From the NCBI GenBank assembly GCA_002197995.1, contig NGZR01000009.1, forward strand, positions 868,001-932,000: DNA of 64,000 bases, read 5' to 3'. A program made the translations under genes and the position numbers. This DNA comes from Gaeumannomyces sp. JS-464. Lineage: Eukaryota; Ascomycota; Sordariomycetes; Magnaporthales; Magnaporthaceae. Of the stretch, positions 11,563 through 21,503 are shown piece by piece; the first letter of the stretch is position 1, and every line of letters begins with the position of its first letter. The notes below the pieces were generated by a model. That model worked only from the letters and a program-made list of their open reading frames with translations, ran no database searches and had not been told where the DNA came from.

Positions 11563-12499
11563 CAAGGAGACGAGAGCTTTCTCGACAAGGTTACTACATG
11601 ACCGCGAGGAGAGCTGATGCTGGTTAAATCGGCTTGCGTGTGGTCTACAACAACCTTCATATCCTATCAAATACCTGCGTTTGTCGTCACCCATGCCTCA
11701 CCTCCTATTGTCCGCCGTATGAATCTGGCCTAGCAGTCGCAACAAAATCGCCCGCCTCGCTGACACTAGCCGATATCCACACGCCCTGCACTTCATCAGC
11801 CTTCCTGTCTAACTTCGTCGATGCCCTTGGGGGCAGCAGTCGCAACACGCACACCTTGTTGCTGTATGTCGTACCAAGTCGGCCTCTCTCGCGTGCCTCC
11901 CGACCAGCACAATCTCCGTCTCCCCTCGCTCTGCCGCGACTTCATCTCGCCATCTTCGAATTTCGAGACTGCTGTGCGTCCTCTGGTTAGTGCCTCGCGC
12001 CGCCCCATTTGGCAGCAGCACGGACATCGCATTTTGGTGGTCAGCGAGGTTGGGACCGGGGGAGGATAAATGGCACTCTAGCACATAGCCAAGTGACCAG
12101 GTGCCGGCGACGTGCTTTTCCGCGGCCCCCAGAGGCCACCTGAGAGAATTGGCAGAGTAGTGAATGGAGTCTGAGAGAATTGGCAGAGTAGTGAATGGAG
12201 TATGTACATCTCTCGATGGCACCCAATTGACAAAGAAGCAATCACACCTTCCCAGAATTCGGCATACTGAAGCCACCATTTGCTGGCACACTGGGCAGGA
12301 ATTTTGGGCTGGAAGTACTCGTCGTGGATCTTTTTTTTCTTCTGCTTTTGGCGACAAGGTGCAACAAACACCTGAAACTTGGGTTTTTATCGGATCCACG
12401 AGAAACCCACCTAGTTAATAATCAGGAGGTGGATGTCGTCACTCGCCGCACCGCTCGAAGCCCCTGAGCTCTGCCTTGTTTGTCCATTCAGAAGGAGGA
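11563..12499. other. Intergenic between monooxygenase and isocyanide synthase
   Basis: No gene recognised. It holds the 31-bp tandem duplication listed separately. The two flanking genes point the same way, so this is the promoter region of the synthase. Confidence 0.55.
12140..12201. repeat. 31-bp perfect tandem duplication
   Basis: Two adjacent identical copies, 12140-12170 and 12171-12201, each beginning CTGAGAGAATTGG and ending TGAATGGAGT. It lies about 300 bp before the start codon of the isocyanide synthase. Confidence 0.95.
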
Positions 12500-14367
12500 A
12501 TGCCGACCAGCATTCGAGAGACTCCGCGGGAAAACCAGTCCCCTGGGACGGCCCGGCCGAACAGAAGCGCTGCTAACGATGAGGCCACCCAAACGGCCTC
12601 CAGGATACTCGGCAGGCTCGGCGGCTACATGCTAAGGAGTCCTGCTGGCGCAGATGATGATGCCAGCGCCACGGCCGACAGCTTCCTTCCCTGCATTATC
12701 GAGAGGGTGCGCGCAGGCGAGCCGGTGCGCATGTGCCTGCCGGCGTTCCCCTTCGGGTCTCCAAATTCGAAGGAAAAGATGCTCGGGCGGCTGCCAGACA
12801 TGGCGGAGGAGCTTGCGCTGGCGCACCTAGACGGGATGTGCGCCTCGATAGCAGACATCTACGAGCCAGGGGCGAAGCTGTTGATCGTTTCTGATGGTCT
12901 TGTGTACAACGGCAGGCAACCTCAGGGACAGTATCCAGAGCGTAGACTTTAACACCGGGCGTAGATCTTTTGGGTGTCCCGGACCGGGACGTCTGGGCCT
13001 ACGGGCAGGCGATCCGCAACCTTGCGATCGCAAAAGGATACAAGCACATCGGCTTCTCGCACCTCAAGGAGCTGGTCCACACCCCAGACCAGGCAGGGCA
13101 GCAACAAACCCTGGACGAGGCCGCCTACATACGCAACGCAGGAGCCTTCCGCCAATCGCTCGTCGACTTCTTCGGCCGGCCCGACTACGACCCGGCGCTC
13201 GAGATCGCGACCAACAACGGCACGTGCCTGACCTACCGCGGCTACCTGCGCTTCCTTGCAACGGACCTGCGCCACAGCCACCCGCCCAACCTCTCCAAGG
13301 CGGCCTTCAAGCGCGAGATAAGCTCTGTGGCCAAGCGGATGCTGACGCGGGGCGACGCCTTCTCCCGCGCCGTGCGCTCGCGCTTCCCGGACTATGTCCG
13401 CCTCTCCATCCACCCCGCGGCCAGCCACTCCAAGATGCCCATCGGGCTGCTGCCCACGTCCAGCGCCGTCTATACGACGCCCTGGCACGCTGCCGTCGCT
13501 GTCGACCTAGACGGCACGGTGCACTCGGGCCCGCGGCACGCGTTCGAGGCCGAGGGCAGCAAGTACGAGCTCGTGTACCAGGACGGCGGGCCCAGCTTCT
13601 TCCGCGAATGGTCCGACCTGTTCAGCTGCAGCAGCAGCAGCAGCAGCAGCAGCAGGGGTCCTCCGCAACGCCGCCCCGCATCGCCGCAGCCCCGCTGTAC
13701 TCCTCCGGGTGGCTGATCCGCCCCGCCGCCGGGCCGGGCCCCCTGTCCGTGGCGGACGTCGACGCGGCGCGGGTGCGCAGCCTCTCGGAGCGTTGCTCGC
13801 CCGTGGTGCTGCGCGGGTTCGCGGGGGCCACGGACCGCGACGCCTTGGTGGCCAAGGCCCACGAGCTGGGCGAGCCGCTGCTGTGGAAGCTGGACCTGGT
13901 GCTCGAGGTAAAAGACCGGGGCGCCGAGGCGCGTGGGCTCAACAACGTGCTCATGCTCATGTCCGGGTCACGGCTGCTGTTCGAGAAGCTGCCGCCCGAC
14001 GCGCTGCTGGCGCTGCTGGAGAAGCTGACGTGGTCTGTGTCGACGGCGTCGACTGACGCGACGCGCCTGGCTGCGGCGCCCGACCACGGACGTGTTGTGC
14101 CTGCGGTTCCACAAGACGTGGTCTCAGTTGCGGACGCTATGTGATCCGACCGAGGTGACGATCGAGGGGGCGGGTGAAGAGAGCAGGCGGATTTGTAAGG
14201 TGCTGTGCGGGTTACTGCACGGCCAGCGGGTGTGGTACTGGCATTCCTGGAAGCTTGGGGATCTGCTCGTCAGTGACAACACCTCAACGATTCATGATTT
14301 ATTTCAACCAGGCAACGTCTACGTGGCAAGGACCCAGGAAGCAAACACGCCAAACGCGCCCCGCTAA
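12500..14367 (+). CDS. Isocyanide synthase fused to TauD/PvcB-like dioxygenase
   Basis: Exon 1 (12500-12911) holds the start of a DIT1/PvcA (pyoverdine/dityrosine biosynthesis) domain, with IIERVRAGEPVRM, FPFGSPN and LLIVSDGLVY. An intron at 12912-12964 has a GC donor and an AG acceptor and gives the conserved DLLGVPDRDVW junction. Exon 2 continues the family with TYRGYLRFL, VRLSIHPAASHSK and HAAVAVDLDGTVHSG to about residue 355. A CAG-repeat polyglutamine linker follows. After one missing base there is a dioxygenase domain (VVLRGFAGATDRDAL, LEKLTWSV, then in another frame LCLRFHKTW, DPTEVTIEG and GDLLVSDN). Known PvcA-type enzymes make an isonitrile from an aromatic amino acid and ribulose-5-phosphate, and PvcB-type partners are Fe(II)/2-oxoglutarate enzymes. 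Frame changes lie near 13625 and 14065. The C-terminus departs from the family after the last His, so the dioxygenase half may be impaired. Confidence 0.83.
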
Positions 14368-15341
14368 CACCCTAAGGGTGTGCCATCAATACAACCACTG
14401 AGGCTGAAACATCCAAATACAAGAAGGTCATCCAAAAGGCGCCGAGAGCCCCAAAGAAAACGCTTCAACCCCAAAAGATCGAGTTACTCTTGCCAGAGCG
14501 GATGGAATCGGGCGTTTGACAGTGCATATCTTTAAAGCTTTATGTTCGGCACTTTATCGGCTGGAGCTTTATCGATTTCGGACAACAGTCCACCACCTCC
14601 GCCCGCCGGTACATACGTATCGTCCGCGTGCGGTATCATTTCAACACATTGACGTCCCTCCGGTGACCCACCGGTCGCAACCAAGTCGGGATTCGATGTG
14701 GAACGCCGGTGCGATGTTGGTTCAGTTGCCCGGTGGAATCCCAACTGCACGGACGGCTTTGCCCCAAGCTATATCAATGTAGGGCCATTCCAGAGGAGCG
14801 GTCAACATGCCAGGATGCCCGCCCTTCGCGGCTCGTGCTCCGTAAAACACCAACTACAAATGCTGGTGGCTGGCTGGCATCAGCTTTCGGAGTTCAGCCG
14901 CTTCGCTCAGCTGTGCAAGTCGCCGATTTTATTGCCAGCTGTGCGCGCTAGTGCGCGCTTCTTCAGGGGCCAGGGGTGTCGAGCTGGGCTGGGCGATGAT
15001 CGATTTGACTCTTGATTTTGTAGCGGTGATGATGCGGAAAAACAGGGGCCGCGCTCGCGACAAAAAACATGGAAGAAAACGGTTGGTCAACCCCAAATCC
15101 AACCGGCTAGGCCAGCAACCGGATCCCCTGGCATGGACCTGCATGGGCCTGCATGGCACTATTGGAAAATGTTCAGCCATCTGAGCCCCCGTCGACGCCG
15201 TTGTCTCGTTGCCTTCCCTGTCTCGCTGAGCCCAGTCCGTTCCCGACGATGGCTTCTCGATCTGGCAGTCCCGTGGCCCGTATCCCAGGTTTCCTCCTCC
15301 TCAGCCATTCTCGGCCGCCTTGGACACACTTGCTGAACGCG
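14368..15341. other. Intergenic, no gene seen
   Basis: No recognisable coding segment on either strand. A short imperfect repeat (CATGGACCTGCATGG-like) lies near 15130-15160. Confidence 0.55.
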
Positions 15342-15349
15342 TATATAAA
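15342..15349 (+). promoter_or_regulatory. TATA box of secreted cysteine-rich gene
   Basis: TATATAAA 100 bases upstream of the ATG at 15450, followed by a CA-rich leader ending in CACAGCC before the start. Confidence 0.6.
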
Positions 15350-15449
15350 GGCATTGGCCCATCGCGCCCTGTATACTCGCTGATTCCTCTGGGTCAATCA
15401 GAGTTCAAACAACGACGCACAATCATCACCACCTCACCCAACCACAGCC

Positions 15450-16059
15450 ATGCTCGCTCGCTCGATCCTCCTGGGCCTTCTCTCCCTCGGTGGAGCGCTC
15501 GCGTCCGTCCAGGTCAACAGGGACGAGAACGGGAACCTCATCTCCGTCACTGCCACCCCCGACGGCGACCGCGACGACCGCCGTGCCGCCCTGGGCAAAC
15601 GCGACTGCACGCACAACAACTGCCTGCGAGCCATGATAGCCCGCCCCGACGCCGCCACGGCCTTCTGCCGCACCTACACAACCGCGCCGCAGACGACCGT
15701 CGCGCCCTTCACCCAGTGTGCCGGCGCCACAAAGGCCAGCAGCGCGTGCACCTGCCTCGTGCCGGTGAGTGATTCCCCCTCCTCCTTCCCCCGGCCCGGG
15801 CGTCTTGTGCCTTGATAGCCCCTCGCTCGCCCCCGGTTTCCTCAGGTTGGTTTCATTGCGGGGCTAACGATACGACCTGTGATATCGACAGCCGCCTACT
15901 AGTACCTCGACTTCTACTCCCCCTGCCCCGACATGCGGAGCCCCCGGTGCCTACTGCGACATCGATAATTTCATCCAGCAGTGTTGTGACTCCGGTTGCG
16001 TCGGGTGCAAGGGCTGCAGCTTCCTGAATGGCGACCCGAACAACGGCGTTTGCTTTTAA
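15450..16059 (+). CDS. Small secreted cysteine-rich protein with Kex2 site
   Basis: Two exons, 15450-15764 and 15892-16059, joined across a 127-nt GTGAGT...CTAAC...ACAG intron in phase 0 to give 160 aa. Residues 1-19 form a signal peptide (MLARSILLGLLSLGGALA). A propeptide ends in a dibasic K50-R51 (ALGKR), a typical Kex2 cleavage site. The mature part has many cysteines: an N-terminal group (DCTHNNC, CRTY, QCAG, CTC) and, after a Thr/Ser/Pro linker, a compact C-terminal knot (CGAPGAYC, QQCCDSGC, CKGC, VCF). This resembles candidate effector or antimicrobial proteins. No homologous family is recognised with confidence. Confidence 0.82.
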
Positions 16060-17082
16060 GAAGGCACTTGTCGAGCCCGATGCCGCTCTCCGGTTTCTGG
16101 GGATGGATGCTACTAGATTCAATGGTAATTAATTAGACCTAATAAACGAATTGGCAGAGCGGTCATGGTTTTTACACCCGCTCAAAAACCTCACGTGGGC
16201 CTTTCACTGCCCGAATACATATGTTACGAAAACCACTGGGGGTTTGACCACTGAGGAGGTTCTTCTTGGGCTTGTAACGGACCAAGTTATTTAATAAATG
16301 CGCGGACATAGTAAACGGGACGTTTTATGCACAAGTGAATTTTTTATGTTCAAAGACAAAAAAAAAAAAGTCCAATCGAGTGTCACGAACACAAGAAAAT
16401 GCCACTCGTCGCATACATGGATTTCCACCAACCCACTTCTGCACCAAGTCAGCCCATACTGTCGCGGTGTGTCCAAAAAAAACCGCCAAAAACCTCGGCA
16501 AGCTTGCCAAAGCCCGAAAGATAAAGAACATACTCTGACAGGGAGGGCGCTGAGCCAAAACACATCAAAGACAACTTGTCCCAAACGAGTCCCAGCACCC
16601 CAAAGCAGCCGCTTATTTCTGCCCGGCAGCGTTGCCCATCAGGCCCAGGAGGTCGAGGAACGGGCGAAGGTGTGGACAGGGCTTGGCCGGCCCCGGCCCT
16701 GGCACTAACTGCATCTCCGGTGGCGGCCTGGGAGAGGAAAATGTCGGGTGATTTTCTTTTCTTTTTATTATAAACAAAAAAAAAAGGAAAAAAGAAAAAA
16801 ACAAAGTCAGCGCGCCTAAATTAAGAAAAAAACCCAAAAAAAAAAAACCTACAGCACTCGTACCAACCAGTACAGTGACGATCGGTTTGCTTAATTATGC
16901 CCTAAACTTTAATTAACCCAGTTAAGGTTGGAAACCTTTCACGTTGCGTTACTTACAACATCCATGGGCAAGAATAAACCCCTAGGCAATAAGTGGCTAA
17001 TATAGCGCGGTTGTTTCCTGCAGTTTAAATCTTTCGGCTGCTTTTTCCCAAAGCCACACCCCAAACATTTGGAGAGTCCATT
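16060..17082. other. AT-rich intergenic region with A/T homopolymers
   Basis: No gene supported. Several A-rich runs (near 16360, 16780-16800 and 16840) and only simple-sequence reading frames. It is the common 3' side of two convergent genes. Confidence 0.6.
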
Positions 17083-17748
17083 TTAGTTCAACCCTTCCAC
17101 ATACGCCTTTAAGTCCAGATTTTGCTGCTCGAACCGCTTCTGCAATGCCGGCTTGAGCGCAGCAATCACCCCGGTAGCCAGACCCGTGTAGTAAGGCTCG
17201 TACGAGATGGACATGGTCGTCCCGTCCCCCAGGTCCGCGAGGACGGTCGGGTGCTCGGCGCGGTGGAGGGCGCCGCCGGCGCCGTCGTCGGACCGCCACG
17301 CGACCATACGGTGGCCGCCTGGCAGCGCGGCTTCCATGGCGGTGACGATCTCGACGCTGCTCGTGTTGATGAGCGGGAGGATCCCCCGCGTGGTAAATTT
17401 CGACGCGGCCCCGACGTACAGGTCGTCGGGCGTCTTGGCCACGTCGGGCGGCAGCGCCACGCCCACGACGAAGCTGTTCCACCGCGGGTACGACTGGAAA
17501 TCGAGGATGGCGCCGTAGACGGCCGCGGGGCTGGCGTTGATGACCACCTGGCTGCAGATCTGGAAGACGGCCTTTTCGGTCCCGTAGGTCGGCGTGGGGA
17601 GGTTGGCGCCGCCTTCGCCCTGGCAGCGCAGTGACGCCCAGTCGACCGCGTTTGTAGCAGGGCCCTCGCCGTTGTTGATAACGGCACAGGCCGCGTGGTT
17701 GATTATAGCGCCGAGCGCAAGGGTGCGCAGAGTTTCTGATAAACACAT
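17083..17748 (-). CDS. SRPBCC/START-like secreted protein
   Basis: An uninterrupted 221-aa frame from ATG 17748 to the stop at 17083. A short hydrophobic N-terminus (LRTLALGAIINHAACA) looks like a signal peptide. From about residue 65 the pattern VVINASPAAVYGAILDFQSYPRWN is the start of an SRPBCC (polyketide cyclase/dehydrase and lipid-transport) fold, followed by beta strands and a C-terminal helix (ALKPALQKRFEQQN). These proteins bind hydrophobic ligands in a deep cavity. The ligand is unknown. It lies next to the ECM4-type gene and a few kb from the isocyanide synthase, but a pathway link is conjecture. Confidence 0.75.
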   Translation of the reverse strand: MCLSETLRTLALGAIINHAACAVINNGEGPATNAVDWASLRCQGEGGANLPTPTYGTEKAVFQICSQVVINASPAAVYGAILDFQSYPRWNSFVVGVALPPDVAKTPDDLYVGAASKFTTRGILPLINTSSVEIVTAMEAALPGGHRMVAWRSDDGAGGALHRAEHPTVLADLGDGTTMSISYEPYYTGLATGVIAALKPALQKRFEQQNLDLKAYVEGLN

Positions 17749-18704
17749 TTTTAGCGATATTTGCCGATATTAAGAAGGAGAGAGCTTTTTAGCAGGAAGG
17801 GGAACAGAGACTTGGATTCTTAAATGATCAGAAGGGATCACTCTGTAGAGGAAAATGTGACTGTAACATGAGCAAAAGGAGGCAACGTGACAGAAACCAG
17901 GGACCAGGCTGTGTGAGGGGAAATATTATAAAATGGGCGTTATTACCGCCCCCAACCGAGGATTCCCGGAAGCAAACAAACCGAACATTGCAGTCGGCGC
18001 ATGCAGACTGCCACCAACCTGCATACGCGGTTACCTATACGCGCCGTGGTGGTGTGATACAAGTGCAACGAAGCCAGGCAGGACGGCGAGGTTGCATTCG
18101 GCTAGAGATATATCGCTTACGCTTAACGCTGCGAACACGTCTCGCATGATATCCCCTTCGCTCGCGGCCCGGCCATGGAATTCAACCATGCAATCACTAC
18201 AAGAATTGCATTGTGCGGACAAGAGGGTGCCGAGGTGGCGATCTTGAGCATGGCCGAAAACCGTAAGTGCCACACCAGACGCGGCCTGCTGCTTTGATAC
18301 ATTTTGGGTAATTATATATGATTTTAAATTTCGAGTATGGCAACGAAACAAGATTTTGCTGAAAACCGATTCGCACCGGTGTTATGGCAAACAAATGACC
18401 CCGCTGGCGACGCCGCCGAAACACCTGCGCGGCCCCTCGTGCTCGTTGGGGTTGTCTGTTGTCTCCGGCTAGCTTCCAGTTTGTCTTACAAGTGCGTCAA
18501 ACATACAACCCTCGGGTTGTAGTGCCTGTTACTGCGAGCGTGTCATAGGGAAAACATAACCTCTCCCCTGCACCCTGTCGGTCATTTCCAAGAGGGCGTC
18601 AGTCGCCTCCAAATAGCCGATTTTCATCGCAAAGTGGCCACCTATCGTCACCAAGAGCAGGCCTCTCAGTCTCCAAAAGAAGATGTCTCGCTGGAGTCGA
18701 CCGG
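17749..18704. other. Intergenic, no gene seen
   Basis: Upstream region of the SRPBCC gene and downstream region of the ECM4-type gene. No recognisable coding segment. Confidence 0.55.
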
Positions 18705-19868
18705 TCAAGAAGCCGCAGTTCCTGGCTGGGCTTTCCCCTCAACCACAGCCTCGAGCTCCACCACGCAGGACATCTTGACGCCGCCGACGGGCACCTTGGT
18801 CAGGTCAGGCTCGTATCCCTGCTCGACGTGGGGCCACGGCCCCATGGGCGTGATGGCGCGCGGGTTAACGCTGTGGTGCGATTTTGTGTAGTTCTCCTTA
18901 ATGTGCTTGAAGTCGGTCGTTTCGCGGAACGCGGGCACGTTCCAGTACAAGTTTTTAAGCCAGTTGTGGAGCTGCGGGTAGTCGTGGCGGATTGTGCCCA
19001 GGTTGCATTTGAAGTGCTGCGCATACACCGTGTCGAAGCGGATCAGCGTCGCGTACATGCGCACGTCCAGCTCCGTCAGCTGGCTGCCCAGGAGGTACGG
19101 CCCGCCGTTGGCGTGAACCATGCGCTCGAGGATGTTGAGCGCGGCAAAGACGTACGGCACGTGCTCGTCGTACTCGGCCTGCGTCTCGGCGAAGCCGGCC
19201 TTGTAGACGCCGACGTTGAGGTGGTCCTGCATCCAGGTCCCGATGCGGTCGATCTCGGCGCGGAGCGGCTCCGGGTACAGCGTTAGGCCCCGTTCGAGGC
19301 TCCCTTGGGGCAGGAGCGGGTCGAAAGCGGTCTGCAGGTCGCGTAACAGCTCCAGGGACTCGTTGTTGACGGCGACAGAGTTCTTCACGTCCCAAAGCAA
19401 TGGGACAGTGTAGCGACCCTTGTACTGCGGGTCGTCCTTGAAGTAGATCTCGTGGAGGTGCTTGGCGCCGAACAGCGGGTCCGGGTCGGCGCCAGGGTAC
19501 TCATCGGCGGAAGCGGGGAACTTCCAGCCCGGCCAGCCGTTCTCGTCGCCCTTGGGATACGGCTTCACCACGGTAGCAGGGAGAAACTCCTGGAGGCCCT
19601 TAAGGTTGCGCACGATCAAAGCCCGGTGCGCAAAGGGGCAAAAGAGGCCTGTGTGCCGTCAGGAGTAAGCATGTGGAACGTGGTTATCGGGAGGCCTGCC
19701 GGCCGAGAAGCCGAGCATACCGACGTAGAGGCGGTACCGGCCCTTCTCTGGAGGGAAGGGTCCCTCTGGAGTAATCTTGCCGTGCCAAGACTCGTCGGTG
19801 CCGGGCGTGTGCTTGGTCGCGGCCGATACAGCGGCAGCGGCAGCGGCAGCGGGGACCTGTGCAGTCAT
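18705..19868 (-). CDS. Glutathionyl-hydroquinone reductase (ECM4/omega-GST type)
   Basis: Exon 1 (19868-19721) starts MTAQVPAAA and contains KHTPGTDESWHGKITPEG. A 72-nt GTATGC...CACAG intron (19720-19649) joins in phase 1 to exon 2 (19648-18705), giving 363 aa with no frame problem. The junction creates GLFCPFAHRALIVRNLKG, the active-site Cys-Pro-Phe/Trp motif of the Xi-class/ECM4 family (Cys near residue 53). Downstream segments IYFKDDPQYKGRYTVPLLWD, NNES, and the C-terminal helical domain with LTELDVRMYATLIRFD are conserved. The enzyme reduces glutathionyl-hydroquinones to hydroquinones using GSH and acts in the cytosol in redox or xenobiotic metabolism. The alanine run near the N-terminus is a simple-sequence stretch. 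Confidence 0.9.
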
Positions 19869-21503
19869 CTTGGGTGCGTACGAAGGTGGTGATGAGGCGG
19901 CCTGCCAAGATTCCTTAGTCTCGCGTCTGTGTCGCTCCCGAGTGCTCGTGTGCCTGAGCGATGCGGTGCTGGGCTGTTGTGTGGAAACGAGAGAAGCGGG
20001 GTGGTGCCATGATGACGGCGACGGAACCCGAGTGGGCAATTTCAACAGCCGTGGAGCAGGGTCAACTGCCGTTATGCAGCGCCATCGCCCGCCGAGGTAA
20101 AATCGTGGTGGAGCGCGGATCATTCGAGCAGCCCGGTTGGAACCTCAAATCTCAATCTGCCAAGTTCAGTTCGTCAAAGCGCCAGGAATGACGGGAGACC
20201 ATCCCATAGCGGCAGAACCATTCAGGACGTTTTGGATCGAACCACATGCAGGAGCCTGCCATGTGGTTGAGGCTGAAAATTTCCAATTGGCATTGCTAGA
20301 AACGAGAGGAGCGAGCCAAACAGCAAGACAGCCCGAAGTGGGCATCGGGAAATTTCGAAGAGTGGAGCTAGGAAGGGCTAATTCCGGTGCGCCATGCCCT
20401 GCACCCCTGCTGGCTGGGTCCCACCGAGTTGCCCAGTAATTAGCACACGCTCTACTGGTGACCATGACATCACCCGGATCCGAATAACCGGGGCAGATGA
20501 TTGACCAAATGTCATCGTAGGGTCTGTTGCCATCGCGAGGACCGTGGGTCAGGGATGGTGTTGCCTGGAGTGTTGTCCTTCCCGGCAAGGCAGCAGACGG
20601 GCTGGGCGTCATGTCATCGATCTAGCGCTGACCCCCGCCGCGGGCAGCCGTCGGGTGTGAAGGCTCGCATCTTGGCTTCGAATCATTGGGGCATGCATGC
20701 GCCGCAGCGTTGCATGGCTGGCCGCGGGATGCTGCGAGCATTGCCTATAGCAGTGCGCTATTGGCCTTGAGAAGGGGGCATCAGATCAGAATATGTCGAA
20801 AAGCAGTACCATGACCAAAAAAGAGCTGTTTACTGTTTGTAATCCACACACCACGAGACTGGCTCCAATGTCCCGTGCTCCTGTGTCAACAAAACGCCGT
20901 CGTTCCGGCAGCAGTGCCAAGCCTTGTTACGACGTTCTTACCAACCTCGAACCGCCAGCCCCTGACGCGCTATGAACCCCGCTGTTGCTCCACGTCTCAC
21001 TCAAAGTGGGAATTTTTGCCATTCCTGGGATCGGAGAAAAAGAAAAGCAATGGCATATGTCGAGTCGCGGGATTAACTGATATCCCCTTATCCTCGCCTT
21101 TTCTCCGATGCCACTAATGCCGACGATGGGGCGCAGCGGGTCGCGATAGGCAGACTGGCGGTGATGACCAATACAGAGGCAGCTACGAGTCCCGGCACCG
21201 CCGTCCAGCACCCTACACCAGCTCCGGCCAGCCCCGTTTTGCTGATGACATGGACGGGATACACGAGCTTTGCCCAAGATTTGTCAAGCTTACTGCCAAG
21301 AACCGCAGTCCAAGCTTCCCTCCTTTTTTTTCTTCTCTCTCGCGAACGAGGCTCGTGACGTCGGACCGGCGTCGACTACAAAAGCGCGCCATGCCTCCTC
21401 CACCTCGGTGTCCTGGCCCTGCTTGATGGTCACCAGCTCGCTCATTGCCTAGGTCTGCCTCCAGAAGCTCTGCCGGCTCTTTCACGCCAAGCACCTCTCA
21501 AAA
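19869..21503. other. Intergenic, divergent promoter region
   Basis: Lies between the ECM4-type gene (minus) and the amidohydrolase (plus), so both promoters are here. Open frames inside match nothing I know. Confidence 0.55.

Noticed and set aside
12894..13650. Long Arg/Pro-rich plus frame overlapping the synthase
   Set aside because: Up to the CAG repeat this phase is a shadow of the isocyanide synthase; only its later part is the true dioxygenase frame.
16325..16558. Possible transposase-like minus frame
   Set aside because: Short, rich in Phe from a poly-A tract, and without catalytic D/E motifs or terminal repeats.
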